The position numbers were made by a program, and so were the translations under genes. From Azospirillum sp. TSA2s (GTDB lineage Bacteria > Pseudomonadota > Alphaproteobacteria > Azospirillales > Azospirillaceae): a stretch of DNA of 64,000 nt. The stretch is taken from assembly GCF_004923315.1 (NCBI RefSeq), contig NZ_CP039645.1, forward strand, positions 36,001 to 100,000. The letters are read 5' to 3'. The notes below the pieces were generated by a model. The model was not told the origin of the DNA, did not search any database, and was given only the letters and a program-made list of their open reading frames with translations. Below are positions 45,781-54,611 of this stretch, piece after piece (position 1 is the first letter of the stretch; the number at the start of each line of letters is the position of its first letter).

Positions 45781-47405
45781 GGGACGGCGCCATGGGCCGC
45801 AAACTCGCGCGCTTTCAATTCCCGGCGCAGGATCTTGCCGCTGGCGTTCTTCGGCAGCTCGTCGACGAACTCGATGCGGCGCGGGTATTTGTAAGGGGCA
45901 GTCAGGCCTTTGACGAAATCCTGGAGTTCCTTGACCAGCTCGGGCGAGCCGGACAGGCCGGCGCGCAGCACGACAAAGGCTTTGACCACCTCGCCGCGCT
46001 CCTCGTCCGGACTGGGCACGGCGGCAACCTCCTGCACGGCCGGATGCTCGATCAGGGCGTTCTCGACCTCCAGCGGGCCGATCCGGTAGCCGGCCGAGTT
46101 GATCAAATCGTCGTTGCGGCCGAGATAGTGAAAATAGCCGTCGGCATCCAACGTCGCCCGATCGCCGGTGAGGAACCAGGTGCAGTCCGGCCCTTCCAGC
46201 CGGCTGTCGGCGGTGCGCTCCGGATCCTTCCAGTAGCCCAGCATCACCTGCGGATTGGGCAGCCGGACCGCGAGCAGGCCGGGCGTGTCGGGCGGCAACC
46301 GGCGGCCCTCCTCATCGATCACCGCGATGTCGGTGCCGGGAGAGGCACGGCCCATCGAGCCCAGACGCGGCTCGTCTGCCGCCATGGTCAGCACCGTCAT
46401 CAACGTCTCCGTCTGGCCGTAGGCCTCGCGCAGCGGCACGCCGGTCAGCGCGGTCCAGCGCTTGACCACCGCCGGGTTCACCGACTCGCCGGCGGAGATC
46501 GCCTGGCGCAGCGCCGAGAGGTCGAAGCCCGAAACATCCTCCTGCACCAGACGGCGGAATTCGGTGGCGGCGGCGCAGAAGACGTTCACCCGGTGGCGCG
46601 CCATCCGTTCGAAGCGGGCGCGCGGGTCGAAGGGACCGTCGTGGAAGACCACCGCCGCCCCCCGGCTCCAGGGGCCGAACAGGATGCTGGTGCCGGCCTT
46701 GCTCCAGCCGGTGTCGGCGGTGCACCACATCACGTCGCCGCGCTGGAGCCCGTGCCAGTGCTCGGCCGAGACCCGCCAGGCGTAGAGCGCGCGGGCCGCG
46801 TGGGTGACGCCCTTGGGATGTCCGGTCGAGCCGGAGGTGTAGAAGAGGATCGCCGGATCCTCGGCCCGAACCACCGCCGGGGTGAAGTCGTCCGAGGCCT
46901 CCGCCATCGCCGCCGCCCAGCCGGTCCAGCCGGCCGGCGGGTCGCCCACGGCGACGCGCAGGGCCGGCATATCGGCGATGGCGGCGAATTTCGGCGCCGA
47001 GGCCGCGGTCGTCACCACGGCCCGGGCCCCGGAATGGGCGAGACGGTAGGCCACGTCCCGCTCGGTCAACATCTCGATGCAGGGGATCGGCACGGCGCCC
47101 AGCTTCAGGCAACCGACCAGAGCGATCTGCCATTGCGGAATGCGTGGCAGCATGACCAGCACCCGGTCGCCCTTGACGATGCCGCGCGCCGCCAGCGCGT
47201 TGGCGAAGCGGTTGGTCAGGCGCGCCATGTCGGCGTAGCTGTAGCGCTCCTCCCGGCCGGCGGCGTCCGACCAGAGCAGGGCGGTCAGTGCCGGGTCGGC
47301 GGCGTGGCGGTCGACGACATCGGCCCCGAAGTTGAAGGTTTCCGGGACGTCCCAGGCGAAGGGCTCGCCGGGTGAGGCGGTGGTGATGTCGGCGGTGGCG
47401 GGCAT
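45777..47405 (-). CDS. AMP-forming acyl-CoA synthetase
   Basis: The product has 542 residues. ATP-binding P-loop YTSGSTGHPKGVTH, adenylate motifs AYGQTETLMT and TWFLTGDRATLDADGYFHYLGRNDD (in part) and the C-terminal catalytic Lys in PKNASGKILRREL are present. It resembles the medium-chain/MACS-type ligases (MWCTADTGWSKAG). It would activate the imported acid to its CoA ester with ATP. It sits between CoA-transferase and nitroreductase genes. The start is the ATG at 47405 behind AGGGGGA. Confidence 0.92.
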   Translation of the reverse strand: MPATADITTASPGEPFAWDVPETFNFGADVVDRHAADPALTALLWSDAAGREERYSYADMARLTNRFANALAARGIVKGDRVLVMLPRIPQWQIALVGCLKLGAVPIPCIEMLTERDVAYRLAHSGARAVVTTAASAPKFAAIADMPALRVAVGDPPAGWTGWAAAMAEASDDFTPAVVRAEDPAILFYTSGSTGHPKGVTHAARALYAWRVSAEHWHGLQRGDVMWCTADTGWSKAGTSILFGPWSRGAAVVFHDGPFDPRARFERMARHRVNVFCAAATEFRRLVQEDVSGFDLSALRQAISAGESVNPAVVKRWTALTGVPLREAYGQTETLMTVLTMAADEPRLGSMGRASPGTDIAVIDEEGRRLPPDTPGLLAVRLPNPQVMLGYWKDPERTADSRLEGPDCTWFLTGDRATLDADGYFHYLGRNDDLINSAGYRIGPLEVENALIEHPAVQEVAAVPSPDEERGEVVKAFVVLRAGLSGSPELVKELQDFVKGLTAPYKYPRRIEFVDELPKNASGKILRRELKAREFAAHGAVP

Positions 47406-47457
47406 GCTGTGTCTCCCCCTTGTGCGTTCCTGTGGGTTTCTTGGTTCCGATCCGCGG

Positions 47458-48660
47458 TCACAGGACCTTGTCCGAGCGCAGCCGTGTGATGTCCTCGCCG
47501 TCATAACCGAGCGTGGCCAGGACTTCATCGGTGTGCTCGCCCAGCAGCGGCGGCGGTGTGCGCAACCGGCCCGGCGTGCCGGAGAACTTGATTGGAAAGC
47601 CGAGCTGCGGGATGCGCCCTTCGACCGGGTGGTCCATGTGCAGAAGCATGTTCCGGTGCTTGAGTTGGGGGTGATCGAACGCCTCGCTCATGCTGTTGAC
47701 CGGAACGACCGGCAGGTCGGCGGGGCCGAGCAGCTCCATCCAATCCGAGCAGGTCCGACTGGCCATATGGTCGGCGACGCGCGCCATCTGGGTGGCGGCC
47801 TCGGCCCCCTCGGGCCATTGCCGGTCCTTCAGATCCTCCAGCCCGGCCAGATCGCAGAAGCGGTGCCAAAAGTTCTCCTCGATGCAGCCGAGCGTGATGC
47901 AGCGGCCGTCGGCGCAGCGAAAGACGTTGTAGCAGGGCGCCTGCCCCAGGAAGCGGCGCTCGCCTCCCCGGGGCTCGATGCCGGCGAAGAAGCGGTCGGC
48001 GGCATGGTAGGCCAGCCAAGCCACCACCCCATCGGTCATCGAAACGTCGACGAACTGCCCGCGACCGGTGTGCTGCCGGCCGAGCACCGCCGCCAGGATG
48101 CCGAAGGCCGCCATCAGCGAGCCACCACCCTGGTCGGCGATCGACAGGCCCGGCACGATGGGATCCTCTCCGGCCTTGCCGAACAGCGGCAGGGCGCCGG
48201 CGATCGCCATGTAGTTGAGGTCGTGGCCGGGCGCCTTGGCGAGGGGACCGTCCTGCCCGAAGCCGGAGATCGCGCAATAGACCAGGCGCGGGTTCTCGCG
48301 GGCCAGCGTCTCGTAGCCGACGCCCAGCCGGTCCATCACGCCGGGGCGGAAGCCCTCGACCAGCACGTCCGCCTTGGCGGCGAGGCGCTTGAGGATCGCC
48401 TTGCCCTCCTCGGTCTTCAGGTTCAGCGTAACGCTCTTCTTGTTGCGGTTCAGCAGCAGGAAGGAGCCGGATTCCGCGACGTTCAGCGGTTCGAAAGCGC
48501 GGTTGTAATCGCCGCGTCCGGGCTCCTCGATCTTGACGACCGTGGCCCCGAGATCGGCGAGGAGCTGGGTGCAGAAGGCGCCCGGCAGCAGGCGGGTCAG
48601 GTCGAGCACGACCAGACCGGCCAGCGCATCGGCGAAGGGGGTGTTGGGGGAGGTCGTCAT
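47458..48660 (-). CDS. CaiB/BaiF (class III) CoA-transferase
   Basis: The product has 400 residues. It has DLTRLLPGAFCTQLLADLGATVVKIE at the N-terminus (quoted only in part: LLPGAFCTQLLADLGA) and FRPGVMDRLG. The nucleophilic Asp147 is in APGHDLNYMA, and GGGSLMAAFGI and GRGQFVDVSM follow. It moves CoA between carboxylic acids without ATP, with racemase relatives such as AMACR. Here it may exchange CoA between pathway acids or epimerise a 2-methyl branch. It overlaps the SDR gene start by four bases. Confidence 0.92.
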   Translation of the reverse strand: MTTSPNTPFADALAGLVVLDLTRLLPGAFCTQLLADLGATVVKIEEPGRGDYNRAFEPLNVAESGSFLLLNRNKKSVTLNLKTEEGKAILKRLAAKADVLVEGFRPGVMDRLGVGYETLARENPRLVYCAISGFGQDGPLAKAPGHDLNYMAIAGALPLFGKAGEDPIVPGLSIADQGGGSLMAAFGILAAVLGRQHTGRGQFVDVSMTDGVVAWLAYHAADRFFAGIEPRGGERRFLGQAPCYNVFRCADGRCITLGCIEENFWHRFCDLAGLEDLKDRQWPEGAEAATQMARVADHMASRTCSDWMELLGPADLPVVPVNSMSEAFDHPQLKHRNMLLHMDHPVEGRIPQLGFPIKFSGTPGRLRTPPPLLGEHTDEVLATLGYDGEDITRLRSDKVL

Positions 48661-49448
48661 TGCGCGGTCCACCCGCCATCGACCAGAATGCTGTGCCCGG
48701 TGACGTAGGCCGAGGCGGCCGACGCCAGGAACACGGCGGCGCCGATCAGCTCGTCCGGTCCGCAGAAGCGGCCCATCGGGGTTTGGCCGAGCAGGCGGCG
48801 GGAGAGTTGCTCGTGCTCGCGCATGCCGGCGGTCAGGTCGGTCTCGACGAAGCCGGGGGCGATGCTGTTGACGCGGACGCCGGAGGCCGCCCAGTCGACC
48901 GCCAGCGATTTCGTCATCAGCTCCACCCCGCCCTTGGCGGCGCAGTAGGGCAGCGTCTTGCGCAGGCCGACATGGCCGCCGACAGAGCTGATGTTGATGA
49001 TGCTGCCCGCCTTGCGCGCCACCATCGCGGCGCCGAAATGCCGGCAGCAGTGGAAGACGCCGCCCAGATTGATGTCGATGATCGGCTGCCAGTCCTCGCT
49101 GGTCAGCGTTTCCGCCGCCTTGTAGATCGGGTTGATGCCGGCGTTGTTGACCAGGACGTCGGTTCGGCCGTGGCGTTCCAGAACGGCGGCGTGCAGAGCC
49201 GCCACCTCCTCCTCGCGCGCGACGTCGGCGGCCTGCCACCAGACCTTGGCGCCTTGCGCCGTCATCGCCTCGGCGGTGGCGGCGAGGACGGCGCTGTTGC
49301 GGCCGCTCAGCACCACCTTGGCTCCGAAGCCGGCCAGCCCTTCGGCGATCGAGCGGCCGATGCCGCGCCCGCCGCCGGTGACCACGGCCACCGTCCCGGT
49401 CAGGTCGAACAGGCCGGCCATGCGCTGTTGCAGGGTGGGGGCGCTCAT
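48657..49448 (-). CDS. Short-chain dehydrogenase/reductase
   Basis: The 263-residue classical SDR has TGGGRGIG near 24-31, NNAG, Ser in INISSVGG and YCAAKGG, with the C-terminal SILVDGGWTAQ. All catalytic residues are present. It overlaps both neighbours by four bases (acyl-CoA dehydrogenase upstream, CoA-transferase downstream). The likely job is reducing or oxidising a keto/hydroxy group of the pathway acid or its CoA ester. Confidence 0.9.
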   Translation of the reverse strand: MSAPTLQQRMAGLFDLTGTVAVVTGGGRGIGRSIAEGLAGFGAKVVLSGRNSAVLAATAEAMTAQGAKVWWQAADVAREEEVAALHAAVLERHGRTDVLVNNAGINPIYKAAETLTSEDWQPIIDINLGGVFHCCRHFGAAMVARKAGSIINISSVGGHVGLRKTLPYCAAKGGVELMTKSLAVDWAASGVRVNSIAPGFVETDLTAGMREHEQLSRRLLGQTPMGRFCGPDELIGAAVFLASAASAYVTGHSILVDGGWTAQ

Positions 49449-50626
49449 CGGGCCTCCTCCCGCGCCAGCTTGCGCGCAATGCTCCAGCGGTGGACCTCGG
49501 ACGGGCCGTCGTAGATGCGGAAGGGCCGCACCTCGCGGAAGATGCGCTCGACCACAGTGTCGCGGGTGGTGCCGAGTCCGCCGAGGACCTGGAGGCTGCG
49601 GTCGACCACGCGCCAGATGGCTTCGGAGCAGATCACTTTGGCGACGCTCGATTCATGGCGCCCCTTGCCGCCCTGGTCGAGCACCCAGGCGGCGTGCGCC
49701 ACGACCAGCCCGCAAGTATGGAGATCCAGCTCGTTGTCGGCGAGCTGGAAGCCGATCCCCTCATGGTCGATCAGCGCCTTGCCGAAGGCGCGGCGTTCGC
49801 GGGCGTAGGCGGTGGCGACGTCGTGGGCGCGGTGCGCGGCCCCCAGCCAGCGCATGCAGTGGGTCAGCCGGGCCGGGGCCAGCCGGACCTGGGCATAGCG
49901 GAACCCCTCGCCCTCGCGGCCCAGCACATCCTCCTCCGGGACGAACAAATCCTGGAAGGACACCACGCAGTGCCCGCCGGGGAAGCTCTGGTCCAGAGTG
50001 TCGAGCGTGCGCTCGATCACGATGCCGGGCCGGTCCATGTCGGCGAGGAACATGGTGGCGCGTGGCTCGCCGTCGGGGGAGGCCTCGTCGCGCGCCATGA
50101 TGATGCAGACACCGGCCCCCTCGGCGCCGCTGATCAGCCATTTGGTGCCGTTGATCACGTAGCCGCCGGCGGTCCGGCGGTAGCTGGTAAGCAGCAGGGA
50201 CGGGTCGGAGCCGGCCCCCGGATGCGGCTCGGTCATCGCGAAGCAGGAGCGGATCTCGCCGGACGCCATGGGAGCGAGCCAGCGGCGCTTCTGCCGCTCG
50301 TCCGCCACCTGCTCCAGCAGGTGCTGGTTGCCCTCGTCGGGGGCGGCGATGTTGAGTGCCAGCGGCCCGAGCAGCCCGTAGCCGGCCGCCTCGAACACCA
50401 CCGCCTTGCCGCGGTGGTCGAGCCCCAGCCCGCCCCACTCCCTGGGCATGTGCGGGGCGAGCAGCCCGGCGTCGCGGGCCAGCGCGTTCAGCTCGCGGCG
50501 GAAATCGTCGGGCGGCCCGTGTGGACCCTGGCGCGGGTCGTTCTCCAGCGGGATGAGGACGTCGCGCACGAAGGACCGGGTGCGGTCCCTCAGCGCGATC
50601 AGGTCGGGCGGCAGCGAGAAATCCAT
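49445..50626 (-). CDS. Acyl-CoA dehydrogenase (ACAD10/11 or LvaC-like context)
   Basis: The 393-residue flavoprotein has the N-terminal helical part, SCFAMTEPHPGAGSDPS (FAD/substrate loop), WLISGAEGAG, and the C-terminal QVLGGLGTTRDTVVERIFR and RIYDGPSEVHRW. The family normally introduces an alpha-beta double bond into acyl-CoA. Next to a phosphotransferase gene, members such as LvaC or ACAD10/11 instead act on 4-phosphoacyl-CoA. The start MDFSLPPDL at 50626 is 46 bp after the phosphotransferase stop. Confidence 0.93.
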   Translation of the reverse strand: MDFSLPPDLIALRDRTRSFVRDVLIPLENDPRQGPHGPPDDFRRELNALARDAGLLAPHMPREWGGLGLDHRGKAVVFEAAGYGLLGPLALNIAAPDEGNQHLLEQVADERQKRRWLAPMASGEIRSCFAMTEPHPGAGSDPSLLLTSYRRTAGGYVINGTKWLISGAEGAGVCIIMARDEASPDGEPRATMFLADMDRPGIVIERTLDTLDQSFPGGHCVVSFQDLFVPEEDVLGREGEGFRYAQVRLAPARLTHCMRWLGAAHRAHDVATAYARERRAFGKALIDHEGIGFQLADNELDLHTCGLVVAHAAWVLDQGGKGRHESSVAKVICSEAIWRVVDRSLQVLGGLGTTRDTVVERIFREVRPFRIYDGPSEVHRWSIARKLAREEAR

Positions 50627-50671
50627 CGGGGTTCCTGTCCCTGGCAATGAGCGTCGAGGGGAGGGGGCGCT

Positions 50672-51748
50672 TCAGAAGCCGCGCCCCTGGGCGATATCGT
50701 GGGTAAAATCGAAGAGGCCGCGCGCGATGGCACCGAAGCCGGCGTAGCGCGGGTCGCTGGTGGTGCCGCTGCGGTAGCGGTCGTGGAGCTGCTGGAAGAC
50801 CACCGCCAGCTTGAACAGGGCGAGCACGCGGTGGAACCGGAACTCCGACAGGTCCCGGCCGGTGCGGGCGGCGTAGCGTTCTGCCGCCTCCCGGCGGCTC
50901 GGGAAGCCGAAACCGGCCGTCGGCATCTGCGCCAGATCGTGCATCACCGGCGGGTCGCCGGCCTCCGTCCAATAGCTGAGCAGGGTGGCGAGATCGAACA
51001 GCGGGTCGCCGCGCGTGCCCTGGTCCCAGTCGAGGATGGCGACCGGCTCCAGCCGCTCCGGGTCGAGGATCAGGTTGTCCAGCTTGAAGTCGTTGTGCAG
51101 CAGGGTCGCCGGACCGGGTCGGACGCGGGTCAGCTGGTCCGCCAGCCACACCGTCAGCTCGACGGCCGGCGCCGGGGGGCCGTCCGGCCCGGCGGAGAGG
51201 TGGGCGCGTTTGCTCCAGCCGGCGACCGCACGGTCGAGGAAGCCGTCCGGCCGCCCGAAGTCACCGAGCCCGACGGCGGCCGGATCGACGGCGTGGATGT
51301 CGGCCAGGCAGTCGACCAGCAGCGGTCCCAGCCGCGCCCCCGCATCCGGGTGCTGTTCCAGCAGCGGCGGTGTGGAACCGGCCAGCGTCACGCCCGGCCG
51401 GTGCTCCAGCAGGATGAAGGGATGACCGGCGACCCCGGCATCCTCGCACAGATGCAGGCTTTTCGGCGCCAACGGCAGGGTGCGCCACAGCCGGCTGAGG
51501 ATGCGGTGCTCCCGTGCCATGTCGTTGGCGCCCGGCGGCAGCGGTCCCGGCGGCGGCGAGCGCAGGACGGCTGGTGTCCCATTGACCGACACCAGGAAAT
51601 TCAGATTGGCGAGCCCGCCGGTGAACTGGCGGGGTGGGGTTTCGCGGTCGAGCCGCAGCCCGTGCGCCGCGAGATGACCGGCGATCGCCGCCCAGTCCAG
51701 CCGGGCGGTGTCCTTGGGAGCGCGGAACATCGAATTCTCAAGCGGCAT
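50672..51748 (-). CDS. Aminoglycoside-phosphotransferase-like kinase (LvaA/ACAD10-type)
   Basis: The 358-residue protein kinase-like APH fold has the nucleotide region QFTGGLANLNFLV (about 41-53), the catalytic loop LLHNDFKLDN with Asp220, and the metal-binding ILDWDQGTRGDP with Asp240. Paired with an acyl-CoA dehydrogenase gene it resembles LvaA of levulinate catabolism and the kinase domain of ACAD10/11, which phosphorylate 4-hydroxyacyl-CoA. It is the first gene of the minus-strand operon, reading away from the GntR operators. The exact substrate is inferred only from gene order. Confidence 0.88.
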   Translation of the reverse strand: MPLENSMFRAPKDTARLDWAAIAGHLAAHGLRLDRETPPRQFTGGLANLNFLVSVNGTPAVLRSPPPGPLPPGANDMAREHRILSRLWRTLPLAPKSLHLCEDAGVAGHPFILLEHRPGVTLAGSTPPLLEQHPDAGARLGPLLVDCLADIHAVDPAAVGLGDFGRPDGFLDRAVAGWSKRAHLSAGPDGPPAPAVELTVWLADQLTRVRPGPATLLHNDFKLDNLILDPERLEPVAILDWDQGTRGDPLFDLATLLSYWTEAGDPPVMHDLAQMPTAGFGFPSRREAAERYAARTGRDLSEFRFHRVLALFKLAVVFQQLHDRYRSGTTSDPRYAGFGAIARGLFDFTHDIAQGRGF

Positions 51749-51816
51749 GGTCGGTCCGGGAAAGGGGCTGGGAATGGGTGGCGGAATGGCGGGTGGGTCA
51801 CCGCACCGGCCAATTT

Positions 51817-51829
51817 ATAGTCCGACTAT
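51817..51829. promoter_or_regulatory. Candidate GntR operator on the phosphotransferase side
   Basis: ATAGTCCGACTAT is a 13-bp perfect palindrome and contains the 11-mer found before the gntR gene (42743-42753). It lies 69 bp upstream of the phosphotransferase start. Confidence 0.7.
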
Positions 51830-51996
51830 CGGATCGTATGTGCAAAATCGGACGTCCGTCAATAGGCTCCGACATGGCTCCCGAACCGGAAAATTGCGAT
51901 ATTGTCATCCGTGGCGCAAAGAGCGCTGCGGTTGAAAGCGCCGATCGGTGCTTGAAAGGTGATTGACAGCGCCGGTGCGGCGAATCAATAGTTCGA

Positions 51997-52007
51997 TTGT
52001 CAGACTA
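51997..52007. promoter_or_regulatory. Candidate GntR operator on the thiolase side
   Basis: TTGTCAGACTA fits TNGTNNNACNA and overlaps a partly matching TAGTTCGATTG at 51989. It lies 114 bp before the thiolase ATG. It is weaker than the other two sites. Confidence 0.5.
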
Positions 52008-52120
52008 TAAATGCGGAACGACGGCGCCCCTGCGGTTGCTGAATGGTCCTTCCGCTCTGGCGCGGCTCCGGAGCCCTATGGTCCCTGCCACGCCCCTCTC
52101 CCCGATACGAAGGTCAGACC

Positions 52121-53287
52121 ATGCTGGGACACATCATCGGTTGGGCACATACCCGCTTCGGCAAGCTGGACGACGAAACCCTTGAATCGCTGGTGGTGCG
52201 CGTCGCCGCCGAGGCGATCGCCGACGCCGGGCTGGCACCCGCCGACATCGACGAGATCATCGTCGGCCATTTCAACCAAGGCCTCGACCCGCAGGGCTTT
52301 CCCGCCTCGCTCGCCTTGCAGGCGGCCGACGCCCTGCGCTTCAAGCCGGCAACCCGCGTCGAGAACGCCTGCGCCACCGGGTCCGCCGCGATCCGTCAGG
52401 CGGCGATGGCCATCGGTGCCGGGCAGGCGCGTTCGGTGCTGGTCGTCGGGGTGGAGAAGATGACCGCGGCGCCGGCCGCGCAGGTGCAGGCGTCACTGGC
52501 GTCGGCCAGCTATCTGGCGGAGGAGGACGGCAGCGATCTGTCCTTCGCCGGGATCTTCGGCCGCATCGCCCAGCTCTATTTCCAGCGTTACGGCGACCGG
52601 TCGGACGCGCTGGCGCTGATCGCCGCCAAGAACCACCGGAACGGTGCCGCCAACCCGCTCGCCCACATGCGCAAGGATCTCGGCGTCGAGTTCTGCCGGA
52701 CGGTGTCCGACCGCAACCCGCTGGTCGCCGGGCCGCTGCGCCGGACCGACTGTTCGATGGTGTCCGACGGGGCTGCGGCGCTGGTGCTGGTCCATGGCGA
52801 CGTCGCGATGGGGGCCGCCAAGTCGGTTGGACTGCGGGCGCAGGCGCAGGTCAACGATTTCCTGCCGATGGGCCGGCGTGACATGACCCGCTTCGAGGGC
52901 TGTTCGGTTGCCTGGCGCAAGGCACTGGAGCAGGCTGGGCTGACGCTCGACGATCTCGATTTCGTTGAGACGCACGACTGCTTCACCATCGCCGAGCTGA
53001 TCGAATACGAGGCGATGGGGCTGACGCCGCCGGGTGAGGGACACCGCGCCCTGCTGGAGGGCTGGACCGAGGTCGGCGGGCGGCTGCCCGTCAACCCGTC
53101 GGGCGGGCTCAAGGCCAAGGGACACCCGATCGGCGCGACCGGCGTGTCGATGCATGTGATGACCGCCATGCAACTCATGGGCACGGCCAGCGGTGTCCAG
53201 ATTCCGGGGGCGACCAAGGGCGGCATCTTCAACATGGGCGGTGCCGCGGTCGCCAACTACGTCAGCGTGCTTGAGCGCGTGCGCTGA
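52121..53287 (+). CDS. Thiolase (SCP-x / acetyl-CoA acetyltransferase type)
   Basis: The 388-residue thiolase-fold enzyme has the acyl-binding Cys84 in ENACATGSAAIRQA, the motif VETHDCFTIAELIEYE and GGLKAKGHPIGATG with the catalytic His. SCP-x-type thiolases prefer branched or bulky 3-ketoacyl-CoA. It would cleave the product of the HSD10-like SDR. The start is the ATG at 52121; the upstream open frame crosses the operator region. It is the first gene of the plus-strand operon. Confidence 0.9.
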   Translation: MLGHIIGWAHTRFGKLDDETLESLVVRVAAEAIADAGLAPADIDEIIVGHFNQGLDPQGFPASLALQAADALRFKPATRVENACATGSAAIRQAAMAIGAGQARSVLVVGVEKMTAAPAAQVQASLASASYLAEEDGSDLSFAGIFGRIAQLYFQRYGDRSDALALIAAKNHRNGAANPLAHMRKDLGVEFCRTVSDRNPLVAGPLRRTDCSMVSDGAAALVLVHGDVAMGAAKSVGLRAQAQVNDFLPMGRRDMTRFEGCSVAWRKALEQAGLTLDDLDFVETHDCFTIAELIEYEAMGLTPPGEGHRALLEGWTEVGGRLPVNPSGGLKAKGHPIGATGVSMHVMTAMQLMGTASGVQIPGATKGGIFNMGGAAVANYVSVLERVR

Positions 53288-53350
53288 GACGGCAAGCCGG
53301 TCGAACGGCTGAAGACGACTTTGAAAAACAACATTCTGGGAGGACACGAA

Positions 53351-54559
53351 ATGCGCATTGCGTTCATCGCCGCCTTGGCGGCCGGCATTGCTGCGGGCGG
53401 GCCGGCGGCGGCACAGATCTCCGACGGCACCGTCAAGATCGGCGTGCTGAACGACCGCTCGGGGCTCTACGCCGATCTCGGCGGCGAGGGCTCGGTCGTT
53501 GCCGCGAAAATGGCGGTGGAGGAGTTCGGCGGCAAGGTCGCCGGCAAGCCGGTCGTCCTCGTCAGTGCCGACCACCAGAACAAGCCCGACGTCGGGTCGG
53601 CCATCGCCCGGGAATGGATCGACCGCGACGGGGTGGACGCCATTGTCGACGTGCCGCACTCCGCCACCGCGCTCGGCGTGCTGAGCGTGACCCGCGAGAA
53701 GAACCGGATGCTGATGCTGTCGGGTCCGGCCTCGACCGATTTCACCGGCAAGTCCTGCGCGCCGACGACGATCCACTGGACCTATGACAGCTACGCCATG
53801 GCCAACAGCACCGTGCGCGGGCTGGTCAAGCAGGGCGCCGACACCTGGTTCTTCCTGACCGGCGACAACGCCGGCAGCCATTCGCAGGAGCGCGACGGCA
53901 TCGCCTTCGTCGAGAAGGCCGGCGGCAAGGTTCTGGGAACCGTGCGCCATCCGCTGAACACCCTCGATTTCTCGTCCTATCTGCTTCAGGCGCAGGCGTC
54001 CAGGAGCAAGATCATCGGGCTGGCGAACGCCGGCGGCGACACGGTGAACGCGATCAAGCAGGCCGCCGAGTTCGGCATCGTCCAGAGCGGGCAGAGGCTG
54101 GTCGGGTTGCTGATCTTCATCACCGACGTCCATTCGATCGGCCTGAAGGACGCGCAGGGGCTGGTGTTCACCGAGTCCTTCTATTGGGACCAGGACGAGA
54201 AGACCCGCGCCTGGTCGCGCAAGTTCATGGAGCGGTTCGGCGGCCGTGCGCCGACGGCGGCGCAGGCCGGCGTCTACGGTGCGGTGCTGCATTATCTGAA
54301 AGCGGTCGAGAAGGCCGGGACCGACGACTCCCTGACCGTGTCGAAGACGATGAAGGAGATCCCGGTCAACGACATGTTCAGCGACAATTTCAAGATTCGG
54401 GCCGATGGGCGCGTCGTCCGTGACATGTACCTGTTCCAGGTCAAGAGCCCGGCGGAATCCAAGGGCGCCTGGGACTATTACAAGATCCTGGGCCGTGTGC
54501 CTGGCGACGAGGCTTACCGCCCGATGTCCGAAGGTGGCTGCCCGCTGGTCGGGCAGTAA
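53351..54559 (+). CDS. Periplasmic substrate-binding protein of a Liv-type ABC transporter
   Basis: The product has 402 residues with a signal peptide (1 to about 21, cleaved after AAA) and a type I periplasmic binding fold. IKIGVLNDRSGLYADLGG-type opening (here VKIGVLNDRSGLYADLGG), AREWIDRDGVDAIVDVPHSA and TWFFLTGDNAGSHSQERDG are typical. These proteins in carboxylate operons bind aromatic or branched acids rather than amino acids. The ATG at 53351 has GGGAGG upstream. The protein feeds LivHM/LivGF encoded downstream, although a dehydrogenase gene is inserted between. Confidence 0.92.
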   Translation: MRIAFIAALAAGIAAGGPAAAQISDGTVKIGVLNDRSGLYADLGGEGSVVAAKMAVEEFGGKVAGKPVVLVSADHQNKPDVGSAIAREWIDRDGVDAIVDVPHSATALGVLSVTREKNRMLMLSGPASTDFTGKSCAPTTIHWTYDSYAMANSTVRGLVKQGADTWFFLTGDNAGSHSQERDGIAFVEKAGGKVLGTVRHPLNTLDFSSYLLQAQASRSKIIGLANAGGDTVNAIKQAAEFGIVQSGQRLVGLLIFITDVHSIGLKDAQGLVFTESFYWDQDEKTRAWSRKFMERFGGRAPTAAQAGVYGAVLHYLKAVEKAGTDDSLTVSKTMKEIPVNDMFSDNFKIRADGRVVRDMYLFQVKSPAESKGAWDYYKILGRVPGDEAYRPMSEGGCPLVGQ

Positions 54560-54611
54560 CCGGGCGGTAACGCCGGCCGGCGCGAGGGGACCAGCAAACG
54601 GGGGAACGGCG

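Larger units (their letters stand above)
51749..52120. promoter_or_regulatory. Divergent promoter region of the acid-catabolic operons
   Basis: These 372 bp separate the phosphotransferase start (51748) from the thiolase start (52121). They hold two GntR operator candidates (listed separately) placed near each transcript start, and AT-richer DNA between them. No gene is visible. Confidence 0.7.
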
